Source of the DNA: Owenia fusiformis
Lineage: Eukaryota > Annelida > Polychaeta > Sabellida > Oweniidae
Direction of reading: 5' to 3'
Length of the DNA stretch: 64,000 nt
Assembly: GCA_903813345.2 (NCBI GenBank)
Contig: CAIIXF020000003.1
Location: forward strand, 31,139,248-31,203,247
Shown here: piece after piece, positions 12,022 to 23,180 of the stretch
Layout: each line of letters begins with the position of its first letter
How positions within the stretch are numbered: the first letter of the stretch is position 1
Made by a program: the position numbers and the translations under genes
The notes under the pieces: generated by a model
Database searches by the model: none
Seen by the model: only the letters and a program-made list of their open reading frames with translations
Told to the model about the DNA's origin: nothing

Positions 12022-15000
12022 GTGAGTACTACAGAGACATCTTTATTAAAATAATTTTATCTACAGTACTAGAAATATCATTGGAAAGGAATATTCTTAA
12101 TCAAAGAATGGTTTATTAAGCCTAAAAAGTTGTTTATTTCAATTTAAAATGACAAGAATTATAAAGGTGAAATATAAATGTACTCTATTTTATATTGATT
12201 TCATTCATTTTTAAACTATATTAATGCTGTAAATGGGCTAATTAGCTTCTTGCAAATTATTAATGTAGAGGTTAAGGCAAAATGGGAGTTTGAAAAGGGT
12301 TAAAACTTGCTAGGAGTTTACAGTTGGCATGTTTACAAAGTGGTTGTGTAATCAGTGGTAATACATTCAATAAAGTGTGGAACTGATTCAATTATGACTA
12401 TCACAATTTTTTTATTTGTGAGAAAATCTCAATAAAGTGACTGAACCCTTTGGCACATTTTACTTCATTCTACATCATTTCTTTTCTTTTGGTGATTTTT
12501 ATATCCAGTAAAACCTATCTGAGGAAATGCTTTTCTAAAAAACAACTCTTTAAAATTAACAGTTTTCCAAAGAACTAGATATTTTTCCTTTGACTAACAT
12601 GTAAATTACATGTTAATGGACCCTCTCTTTAAAGAACACCTGTCAACTGGGAACACGGAACAGTGTTTTATGGCAAAGGACGATTCTCGGTTTGGAGAAC
12701 GAAGTTCATCAATCTAAATGAGCATTATCCCTGCTTCAGACAAGTTTGATTTTTTTTACATAATATAGATTTGAATAGTCATACTTTAATTTGGGTAATA
12801 TTTCTAGATTTTTCGCAAAAAAATATTAGCGCAGTACACTGATGAACTTCTTTCCCCAAATCGAGACTTGTATTTTATTGAATCAGTCTTATTGAGCGTT
12901 ATCCCTGCTTCAGACCAATTTGTTATTTTTACATCTTGTAGATTTAAATGTCCTCTTTTGAATATTCCTAGTTTAATTTGGGTAATATTTCTATATTTTT
13001 CATGAAAAAATTATTAGCTCAGGAGACTGCTCTCCAAACCGAGAATCGTCCTTTTGAAAATTCACTTGTTGACAAGGAACATGGAAAAATGGTTACACTC
13101 TACATCCTATTGTTTTATTGGAAGTGTGAATGACTTAACCAATATTTGATTACAAAGGATTAATATAAATGAGATTGAGGTAAGCCAGTTATGATATCCC
13201 ACCTATCATTAATTAGGCCAATTAGCCCAATTATTTTTGAAATCATGATAAGTGATTAAGTAAGATGACACTTATGATTTCTTTAAACAAAGCTTATCAG
13301 CTGGTCTTATCTAGAAATGCATATGTGTGATGTTAAATTAAGGCTATTTGATATTTTAATTATTCAAAGTAAATGTTACTAATGCTAGAAAGTATTATTG
13401 AAGAAACCTATATATCAGCATCATGATAAACCATGACATCTCATTTCTTCTCAGCCCTCAGGTGAAACAGAAAGATGCTATGAGTATAAGAATGGTATGA
13501 GATGTCAAATATGAAGAGTTTGTTCAGGACCATTCAGAAGTTAAATTTTCACTTCATTCTGATAGTTTTGTGTTTCATTTCAATTTCAGGGTCATGTTTA
13601 TCATTTCAAAAACATGTCTCTCAACTCATTGTAAAGCATTCAATGCATTCTTCAGTTCTTTCTTTAGTTTTTACTAATCACAGAACTAATAAAAAATACA
13701 TCAAAACAATAAAGATTAAATGTTACCCAACAATATATTGTTTTTTTGCCGGCTGAAAGGAACAACTGTCAGTACAGTTTCAGCCAGTACTAACCTTGTA
13801 TTCGCAAATGCAAGTAACGCCTGTCGGGTACTGGATTAACCATGACCAACTCATTTAGATATGAATTGAAAAGTAGCAGGTACTATTCATATTTAAATGA
13901 GTTACCCATAAAATAGTAAGTTAATCCAGTAGCCAACAGGTATAAGTTGCATTCGCGAATACAAGGAAAGGGTGTTCCCCATTGTGGGATCCACAGCCTT
14001 TACTATCCTTTTGGAGCGTTAGGTAAAGAGGGGCTCTGATAAATCAGAATGGGTGTTCCCTGACCACAGGTTTTACTGTATAATGAATTATTTCATCACT
14101 TCATTTGTGTACAAGAGAGCTTGCCAATCACATTGTTTTACTGTATAATGAATTATTTCATCACTTCATTTGTGTACAAGCGGGCTTGCCAATCACATTG
14201 TTTACGATTCTGCTTCCTTCATTTGTTTAGTTGACCTCATTCCAGTAGATATGCCTTGCCTCCATTCACAAATAAACTAATTTTTATCTCTTCCTAATGA
14301 ACAAAGAACTAGGAAGTTGTAAAGTATTGTTACTTATACTGTACAATAATACTATTTACTCCACCTGTCACTGATTTATAAACACATCAAGTTTCAGCAT
14401 AAACAAAGCAGAATCATGACTAATTGACGAACTGATACTTCAAAATCATGAGGAAAACGGAACAAAAGTCAACCTTACCAAAACATAAGAGTTATATTTA
14501 GTAACATTACTTCATGCACATGTAGTTGATTTCTTATTGATGTTTATATAACAGAGGTGAATTTGACCTGATCAACTGCCTTATATTGCATTATTTTAGC
14601 TATTCAACAGCTGAATTTTTTTTCGATTTGGCAGTGACATTTAATAAATGATCCAAACCAGATAGACCCAAAGTAGGCATCAACTCAAACTTTATACATA
14701 ATCATACAACAATGTATTTATTAGAGCCATGAGCAAAAGATAGGACAGGCAAATTTAAATAGGTGTGGCAACATTTTTCAGCTCCCAAAAATGACAGATT
14801 TTTTGTCACAATTCAAATTCCCCGAAGACTAACAGATATATCTGTTACAGAATTTTTTTCTTTCTCTTAACTTTTTTTGCACTTAACTTTATAATTTACA
14901 CTTTCAATTTTTTTAAATGATTCTACAATAATAAGTCATTACTTACTAATTTTATAATATCAAATATTGATTATGATAATTCTAGACTCAAAGACTGGAA

Positions 15001-18000
15001 AATACTCATGCTTCAAACCCATTAGAGCCTGGCACTCAAGAGGTTATTCTATTGTTAACATGTGATAAAAATCTGCTCTATGAACAAAAGAACCTGTAAA
15101 GTGGAACAACTTTATAAATGGAGCATTTCCAGGTCCTTTTGCATATTTCCTTTACGTAAAATTGATCTCCGTTATAGAATACCTCAATGAAACACTATTT
15201 GAAGGTGCCTTAAACTTAAAACCTTTATTGTACTGTGTTATTGTAAACTGTGTGTTATTGTAGACTGCCAGGATGTGATGAACTTTGCCTACTACCAGGG
15301 TAGTGCAGTATATACAATCAAACCAGACAAAGTGGACAAGGCATTCCAGGTATACCAGTATGGACTTTTGAATATAACTAAAATTGACAACTTTTATGGG
15401 TTTCAACATTCATAGCAAGAAATGGTTGATTTTCTCTACTTGTTTTTACCAAAATTGAAGAATTTTGCAGTTATGTTTCTATATTATTAGGACAATAGAT
15501 TTCTAGTTATTTTCCCAGATGTTGATTTCATTTGTTTTTTTTCTGTTAATAGAAATGTTGATCCCTGATTTATTGTCAGCGGGATTTTTCTCAACAGATT
15601 AAAAAATAAAATTTTACTCCTACAAATGGCGGAAACTTGTGTCATCAAGTTAACCCAATTTTTATGGTTGTTCAAAATTGTTTTTGCTCTTTTTGAGTAT
15701 ACATGCCATTGTTTATCTTTGTGTATGTCTCTGATGATATGGACCTCCCAATGTTAGTTCATATAGGTTGATAACCTCAGCCAATATATCCAAGAACACT
15801 GACATGCAACCAAATAAAGTCACGTGAATTAAACCTTAAGCTCGGTGTTGTTTTATAATAGAGAAATTCTTCCTCAAAATGTGAATACCAATCTTAACAC
15901 TTATGGTCCCAATGGTGTTTGGATTATACAGGTTTCAATGTATTAATTACTTTATGGGTGTCATTGATATGGAAAAAATAAAACAAAAATACTCCTTATC
16001 CCACAACATGATTTGAACAGTTCAAAATTTAAACTGATTCCCAATTTTCATTGCAGGTTTTCTGTAAGATGGACTCAAAGGAAGGATGGACCATAATTCA
16101 ACGCAGGATGGACCATAAATTGTCATTTGACAAGAAGTGGATGGAGTATAAAAATGGGTTCGGGGACATCAATGCCAACTACTGGCTGGGAAATGATAAG
16201 ATATACTACCTCACAAACCAGGCAAACTACAGGTAGGGACAATAAATGAAACAGTATATATCCTCATTGACTAAAAATCATGGTGAAACTGTCATATGTT
16301 GACTATATAAGGTGACTCATATCTCTGGATTATGAATGAATACAGACTGGTTTAGAGATGTATAATACAATGACAACCAACCAAGACATGGAATCAACAA
16401 GACACACAGTGATAAATATCGCACTTTGAAGAGCAAACTGGCCACCATGCAATTTACCCAGCATGGCAAAAACCTAATCAGACCTTGGCACTAGTCTGCT
16501 CTTGCATCTGTAAATATTTCAAGTTGACAAGGTTAGCGGTTTTCCTGCAATTTTGATGACAAGAATTTATTTGTAGTCTTGAACTTTGGGAAAATTTAGA
16601 TAACATTGTTTGTGACCTTATTTGATGACCTTCGACCTTGAAAATTTCACTTTTTCAGACCTCAGTGGGTGTTTTGTAATTAAGCTGACCTAAATTTAAA
16701 TCCAAAATATCAATTTAGAAAATCAAATTTTTGACCTTTTAAAGGTCACTGAAGGTGAACGAAAGGTCCAATCTGAAATCTAAGGTCAGATTTGAACTTC
16801 TGAGAACTTGTAGATGTTTTTAAAAAAAAAATTTGGTCAACTTGGAGCAAGTTGAAAAATTCAAAATGGCCGCCAAATTGAAAAATTCAAAATGGCCACC
16901 ATGTTATTCAGCCAGCATACCCAAAACCTGATCAGATCTTGGCAATAGTCTGCTCTTGCATCTGTAAAAATTTCAAGTTGAACGGATAAGTGGTTTTCCT
17001 GGAATTTTGATGACAAGATTTGTTGAAAAATTCAAAATGGCCACCACGTAGTTTACCCAGCATGCCCTAAACCTAATCAGATCTTGGCACTAGTCTGCTA
17101 TTGCATGTGTAAAAATTTCAAGTTGAACAGGTTAGCGGTTTTCTTGGAATTTTGATGACAAGAATTGATTTGTAGTCTCAAACTTTGAGAAACTTGGATA
17201 ACATCATTTGTGACCTAGTTTAATGACCTTGACCTTCGACCTTGAAAATTTCACTTTTTCAGACCTCAGTAGGTGTTTTGTAATTAAGCTGACCTAAATT
17301 TAAATCCAAAATATCAATTTAGAAAATCAACTTTTTTGACCTTTTCAAGGTCACTGAAGGTGGATGAAAGGTCAAATCTGAAATCTAAGGTCAGATTTGA
17401 ACTTCTGAGAACTTGTAGATGTTTTTAAAAAAAAAATTTGGTCAATTTGGAGCAAGTTGAAAAATTCAAAATGGCCGCCAAATTGAAAAATTCAAAATGG
17501 CCACCATGTAATTCAGCCAGCATACCCAAAACCTAATCAGATCTTGACAATAGTCTGCTCTTGCATCTGTAAAAATTTCAAGTTGAACGGATAAGTGGTT
17601 TTCCTGGAATTTTGATGACAAGATTTGTTGAAAAATTCAAAATGGCCGCCACGTAGTTTACCCAGCATGCCCTTAACCTAATCAGATCTTGGTACTAGTC
17701 TGCTCTTGCATCTGTAAAAATTTCAAGTTGAACAGGTAAGCAGTTATCCTGGAAATTTGATGACAAGATTTGGTTTATGTGCCGCCCGCACACCCGCACG
17801 CCCGCACAACCGCACGCCCGCCCAACAGCACAAGACGACGACAATATAGCACTTTTTCAAAGTGCGATAAAAAGTTCAGAACAAACATTTTACAAATTGG
17901 AACCCTAAATAGATGTCACTAGTGTAATTGTATTAGATTTATGAGTTTTTCTTTAAAATTTGTGTTATTAAACATTTTGTTCAATGCACTGAACAGAATG

Positions 18001-21000
18001 GATCTATAAACTACAAAGTGACATCTTAGGCCAATGTGTGTTAACTGGTAAAGTACAAATGATGGCAATGATATAAACAATAGAACAACTTCAATATCTT
18101 ACTGTTTTTGCTAACAGTACACATGTGCTTAAAGCCTTAAACATGTATATACTATTAGTTAGTGAGGTAGCACCGAAAAATGTACCCGCTTCTGAACAAA
18201 TTGAAATTACTTGTTTCTTATGTATTTTTATGTGATTCTTCAGAAAATTTTAGTCTGACGCGCCGTATCCGGGGCGAAAGTTGTCAAAATTGGGTTTTTG
18301 ACCCTAAAAAGGAAAATTACAGGGGGTACATTATCATCATTGAATAATTCATTCAGTTGGTCTTCAATCATCATAATAATTTTATTGAGAGTTGATGAGA
18401 TCATTTTAAGGTAGTATGCAAAGTTTCAATGGTCTGCCACTTGTGGTTGCCATGGAAACCACAATTTTTGCTGAGAAAATCCTTAATTTTGGTAAAACCT
18501 GTACCTGTACATAATATAGAATGTGGATTATTTTTCAAATCAACAGGTATCAGAACATTTTAGCATTCTCAAAATTACCAGGGCAGTTCAAACATTTATT
18601 TAAATATAAAGGATATTGCAATTAACATAACTGGGGAGTGTCAAAGACCATACAATTATATAAGTGATCAAAAGTGGGCGTCACCCTCATCATAGTAGAT
18701 GATTGCCATTCTCTAAAAATACAGAGTTTTACTTGACTTTTGAGATACATTTATAATGATGTTCTTTGGTTATACTAAATATGAAGCATTTTTGGTAAAT
18801 AATGTACATGTAAGTGTTATACTTATTGCATGGGGGAGGGGGTAGATGGGGGGGGGTAACAGAATTGGAAGAGGGCAAAGCTAATCACCCTTAAGTATAA
18901 ATCTCATCTACATAGTTCTGGATTCCATGGGGTACATCTTCTGGGTCTTCTTCACATTCATCTGAATATATCGGATATTATAATTCTGCATGATTGGTAA
19001 GTATAAAGACCATAGAATTACGCAAGTGATCAAAATTGGGCGTCGCCCTTATCATAGATTCATTCTCTATAAATACAGAGTCTAACTTGACTTTTGAGAT
19101 ACATTTACATTACAACTTCTTTATTATACTTAATATCAAGCATTTCTGGTAAGTAATGCACATCGAATTGTAATAGTTCTTGCCTGGGGGAGGATGGGGG
19201 AGAGTAGTAACAGAATAAGGAGGGCGCAGAGGAAATCGGCCTTAAGTATAAATCTCATCTGCATAGTTCTGGATTTCATGGGGTACATCGTCTGGGTCCT
19301 CTTCATATTCATCTCAATATATGGGATATTACAATTTACAGGATTTGTCAAACACCATACAATTACATATTAATAAATGATCAAAAGGAGTGTCGCCCTA
19401 ACAATAATAGATGATTGGTTCTTTGTATAAATACAAAATTGAACTTGACTTTTGAGATACATTCATAGTTATACTGAACTGCTGTTATTATAATTTATGT
19501 CAAGCATTTCTGGTAAATACATCTGTGTAAGTTTTATAGTTTTTACATTGGGGCAGGGGTGAATAGTAACAGAATTAGAATGTGTAGATCTCATCTGCCT
19601 TAAGTATCAATCTCATCTTTTTAATTCTGGATTTCATAGGGTACATCTTCTGGAGTTTTCTGATTCATATCCTGGTGTTGCTATATCACCAATCTCTTGT
19701 ATGAGAATATCAGTCAATACCCACTGGAAAGATATGGAGTCATTTAGTTTCCATTCAAGTCCATCTGGTGGTTCACTACGAGGATTTGCAATATGGGCCA
19801 TACAGACAATAAGTGCTTTATATGGATGAGTTGGTTGCAACAATCAGACAGTCCTTCATAAGACCAACTTAGGAAAATTATCTAGAGATGAGATGAGTGT
19901 GACACCCATAATGACCTTGGAAAGGCACAAATAGCAAGTACAGAAAAAGACATAAAGATGACAAAAACCGCAATCAAAGACTTTCTTGATCCATTTACCA
20001 TTGAGGATGAAGGTCATCTCTACGGTGTATCATAAGGAAAATCTGTGCCAAATGATGCCGCTGCAGATCTCATCTAATTTTAGTCAAAAGGGGAAATTGC
20101 ATGAAGAGATACCATCTGAGATGAGTTGAAAAAAAGATTTCATGATCTAATAAAACATATGAAATTGAAAACTATAGCCTAGAATGTCTCCTGCAGTTCT
20201 TATTGAGCCCTGTGCCTTGGGCTCTAGGAACACTGACTGGACTTCTTGCAAGAACAGAGAAACCCATCCCTATGCATGAACATGTACCCACAAGTGCCAA
20301 AGGGAAAGGACCAAAATTTGTAATAGAACCCAGCAAGAAAAAGAAAACTTCTAAATGTATACAAATCATAAGGAAAACAAACCCCAACTATCCCAAATCA
20401 TAATTCAACATGAAAGGTAGTTTTGTTTCTGGATCTGGCGGAGACTTTTTTCAAGATTCTACAATTGCAGATTGATTAGTTTTTGTATGTGATAATTACA
20501 TCAAAAATTCTATAAAGGAACCTGAAAGAGAGGAGGGACACCTTGCCCTATTTAAGGTAGAAAAACAAGAGTCCCTAAAGATTTGATTTAGTTCTTGTAT
20601 GATGATGAAAACAAAAAGCAAATACAGGAAAGTGTGCTGCTGGATACTTGAGTTGGAAACAAATGAAGACTGATGTCAGTGGTATTTCCTCCAATATAGA
20701 CCCTGACATATATGCAGCCTTCCTAGCACTTCACACATTCACAGATGAAGTGTCATGCAGAAGGGGCAATAGCAATAGCACCTTTTTAAAAGGCAAAGGT
20801 GGAGCGCCATATACAGATGCACTCAACTGAATGACTCTCAAATCTGCTAGTGTAGTGGTATACTAGTATTCTCCCACATGATATTGTTAATATATTAACA
20901 TCGGGAGGTGAATGAAAATGATCAGACTATGATATTAATACTTAAAACTGACTGGCCATTGGCTCTGCCCCCTCCCATTTCTGCTACTACCCCCTTGCCC

Positions 21001-23180
21001 CCCCCACAGGGAATAACTATTACAATACTAAATGTAATCAAAGAAGTTTTAATTTAAAAAATGAATCTTATAGTCAAGTTAAACTCCATATTAATAGAGA
21101 ATGAATTATCTACTATTGTTAGAGCAACACCCACTTTTGATCACTTATGTAATTGTATGGTCTTTGACACTTACCAATCATGTAAATTGGAATATCCCAT
21201 ATATTGAGATGAATGTGAAGAAGACCCAGAAGATGCACCCCTTGAAATCCAGAACTAAGTAAATGAGATTTACATTTAAGGCTTATTAGCTCTGCCCATT
21301 TCCAATTCTGTAACTCTCCCCCCCCCATCCTCCATCCCCAGACAATAAATATTACAATTAGATGTACATATATAACTTACCAGAAATGCTTGACATTAAC
21401 TATAAATCAAAGATGTTTTTAAGTAAATGTACTTCAAAAGTCAAGTTAAACTCTGTATTTATAGAGAATGAACCATATACAATGATTAGGGCGACGCCCA
21501 CTTTTGATCACATGTGTAATTCTATGGTCTTTGACACTTACCAACCATGTAAATTCTAATATCTTATATATTGAGATGAATATAATACGACCCAGAAGCT
21601 GTACCCTATGAAATCTAGAACCATGTAGATGAGATTTACACTTAAGGCTGATAAGCTCTGCCCCCTCCCAATTCTGTTACTACCCCCCTCCCCCCTGTAT
21701 CCCCATGCAATAACTATAACACTTAGATGTAAAAATGCTTGATATTAAGTATAACCAAATAAATTCAATATAAATGTATCTCAAAAGTCAAGTAAAACTC
21801 TGTATTTATAGAGAATGGCAATCAACTACTATTATGAGGGCGACGCCCACTTTTGACCACTTATGTAATTGTATGGTCTTTGACACTTACCAGTCATATA
21901 AATTGCAATATTCTTTCTCTTTAAACAAATGTTTGGCGGCCCTGGTGATTTTTAGAGTGCTAAAATGTTCTGATATCTGTTGATTTGAAAAATAATCCAC
22001 ATTCTATATTATGTACAGGTACAGGCTTTACCAAAATTAAGGATTTTCTCAGCAAAAATTGTGGTTTCCATGGCAACCACGAGTGACAGACCATTGAAAC
22101 TTTGCATACTACCTTAAAATGATCTCATCAACTCTCAATAAAATCAATATGATGATTGAAGACTAACTGAATGAATTATTCAATGATGATAATGTACCCC
22201 CTGTAATTTTCCTTTTGAGGGTCAAAAACCCAATTTTGACAACTTTCGCCCCGGATACGGCGCGTCAGACTAAAATTTTCTGAAGTATCACATAAAAATA
22301 CATAAGAAACAAGTAATTTCAATTTGTTCAGAAGCGGGTACATTTTTCGGTGCTACCTCACTACCTATATGAAATGTGTTACAACTGTTAACATTCCTTC
22401 ATCCATTTCAATTGATTCATTTCTTTCAATGCTTGGTTGTACCATTTCATTGCCTTCGAGACACTCTGATGTGGTCAGCTGGTCTGAACAGTGGAAAAGT
22501 TCAAGAAAAAATGTGCATGAACAATTCTTTTTTGAGCATGGTAATGTCAACAGTTTCACCTACAAGCAGTAAATCACATCTAGATGTGCCTGGTTGTTTC
22601 TGGTTGTGCCTGTCTCTTCATTTAAAGCATTCTAATCGATTCAACTAAAATTATTTTGTTTCATTTTTATGTCAAGACAAGACAAGTCCATCATATTTCA
22701 CTCACTTTACAATTCCACTGATATGAAGGATAAAAACCATATTATTTGAAATAACAAACATCCACAAAAATATGCTCAAATTGCAGGTTACGCATTGAGA
22801 TGGAAGACTGGTCTGGTGTAAAATACACAGCTGAGTATGAACAATTCCTCATAGACAGTAGTTACAACGGATACCGTCTCCATGTCAGCGGTTACTTTGG
22901 CAACGCAGGTGACTCATTCAGTTACCATAGCAACAGTGCATTCACAACAAAGGACAATGATAATGATATAGACAGGAGGGCTAACTGTGCACAGAGATAT
23001 AGAGGGGGCTGGTGGTTCAGGGACTGCATGAAGTCAAATCTGAATGGGCTTTACTACAATAAACAAGGGGGCAAGTCAAAGATGTACAATGGAGTTGTCT
23101 GGTCAACACTAAGGGGAGATCAATATTCACTAAAATCTGTACAAATGATGATACGACCCCATGATGAATTTGACCAATAG
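10296..23180 (+). CDS. Secreted fibrinogen-related protein with Asn/Asp-rich N-terminus (five exons)
   Basis: Exons: 10296-12021, 13462-13494, 15264-15349, 16057-16232 and 22787-23180. All junctions are GT-AG and the phases agree (1, 1, 0, 2). The total is 2415 nt, coding for 804 residues. Order in the protein: signal peptide, acidic Asn/Asp-rich region (about residues 28-265), coiled coil (about 290-510), short basic patch, then a complete fibrinogen C-terminal domain of about 218 residues. Invertebrate proteins of this build are secreted oligomeric lectins (ficolin/FREP-like) that bind acetylated sugars or microbial surfaces; that role is inferred from the family. Exon 2 (11 codons) is the least certain, because exon 1 can also join exon 3 in phase. 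The last intron is 6.6 kb and filled with transposons. Confidence 0.8.
12675..13054. mobile_element. 380-bp MITE with perfect 24-bp TIRs
   Basis: AAAGGACGATTCTCGGTTTG begins the left end and its exact reverse complement closes the right end. Inside are two diverged direct copies of a roughly 110-bp segment (CCCTGCTTCAGAC and TTTGGGTAATATTTCTA at about 12729-12810 and 12905-12995). It lies in intron 1 of the fibrinogen-related gene. Confidence 0.7.
13462..13494 (+). CDS. Exon 2 (small linker) of the fibrinogen-related gene
   Basis: The acceptor is in CCCTCAG before 13462 and the donor GTATGA follows 13494. The 33 bases encode ETERCYEYKNG-type residues in phase 1-1, which would add a Cys just before the fibrinogen domain, a usual place for an inter-chain disulfide. 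The alternative acceptor at 13455 gives an in-frame stop. Confidence 0.5.
13794..13966. mobile_element. 173-bp hairpin MITE
   Basis: CCTTGTATTCGC at the left and GCGAATACAAGG at the right extend inward as an imperfect inverted repeat of about 47 bp, including ACTGGATTAAC near the inner edge. The central part also has self-complementary segments around CTCATTTA. It lies in intron 2. Confidence 0.6.
14071..14200. repeat. Tandem duplication, 2 x 65 bp
   Basis: Two adjacent copies starting TTTTACTGTATAATG differ at only a few positions (AGAGAGC versus AGCGGGC). This is a young local duplication in intron 2. Confidence 0.8.
15264..15349 (+). CDS. Exon 3: start of the fibrinogen domain
   Basis: Encodes DCQDVMNFAYYQGSAVYTIK and then PDKVDKAFQ. 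This is the classic fibrinogen C-domain opening (DCxDV, then SGxYTIxP) with its first conserved cysteine. The acceptor is TTATTGTAG and the donor CAG-GTATAC; phases are 1 in and 0 out. Confidence 0.85.
16057..16232 (+). CDS. Exon 4: fibrinogen domain, VFCKMD to YYLTNQANY
   Basis: Begins VFCKMDSKEGWTIIQRR (second conserved Cys and the GWTxIQRR motif), then a WMEYKNGFGDINANYWLGN segment matching the family's W..Y..GFG....YWLG motif. The acceptor is TTGCAG and the donor AG-GTAGGG; phases are 0 in and 2 out. Confidence 0.88.
16417..17869. mobile_element. TIR element with long internal tandem repeats
   Basis: TATCGCACTTTGAA at 16417-16430 and its exact reverse complement at 17856-17869 bound a body with two diverged copies of a roughly 600-bp unit. 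Each unit carries AAAATTCAAAATGGCCGCC-like blocks and GACCTTCGACCTTGAAAATT. Just inside the right end is a CCCGCACGCCCGCAC tract. No ORF is present. It lies in intron 4 of the fibrinogen-related gene. Confidence 0.65.
18162..22361. mobile_element. 4.2-kb fold-back transposon with arms of about 1.4 kb
   Basis: GTGAGGTAGCACCG at 18162 and CGGTGCTACCTCAC ending at 22361 are inverted and flanked by TA on both sides. The inverted homology continues inward as very similar arms: about 18162-19640 and 20880-22361. Each arm has a roughly 480-bp terminal part and then about three tandem units of about 350 bp (each with ATCAAAAGTGGGCGTC, ACTTGACTTTTGAGATACAT, a G-rich tract and ATAAATCTCATCT-like ends). 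The centre (19640-20880) is single-copy and contains a decayed gene. The TA flanks suggest a TA-targeting transposase, but no transposase is recognised. Confidence 0.8.
19977..20830 (+). pseudogene. Decayed transposon-associated gene in the fold-back centre
   Basis: Conserved-looking segments appear in order but in changing frames with stops. They are AIKDFLDPFTIEDEGHLYG (19977-20033), GKSVPNDAAADL after one stop (to about 20074), FHDLIKHMKLKTIA (20138-20179), SPVPWALGTLTGLLARTEK (about 20206-20262), and DPDIYAAFLALHTFT followed by a GKGK-type end (about 20700-20797). From memory, this order resembles an unnamed protein family repeated in cnidarian, mollusc and fish genomes, whose C-terminal motif reads like HxFTGCDTxSxFxGKGK. 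The resemblance is unverified. The function is unknown and this copy is dead. Confidence 0.45.
22787..23180 (+). CDS. Exon 5: C-terminal fibrinogen domain
   Basis: Acceptor CAAATTGCAG; the split codon joins exon 4 as NYR-LRIEMEDWSG. The exon shows the calcium-site segment KDNDNDID, the Cys pair in NCAQRYRGGWWFRDCMKSNL, the NGLYY motif, and an MIRP-type end (QMMIRPHDEFDQ, TAG at 23178-23180). All four usual cysteines of the domain are present across exons 3-5, so the domain looks functional. Confidence 0.92.
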
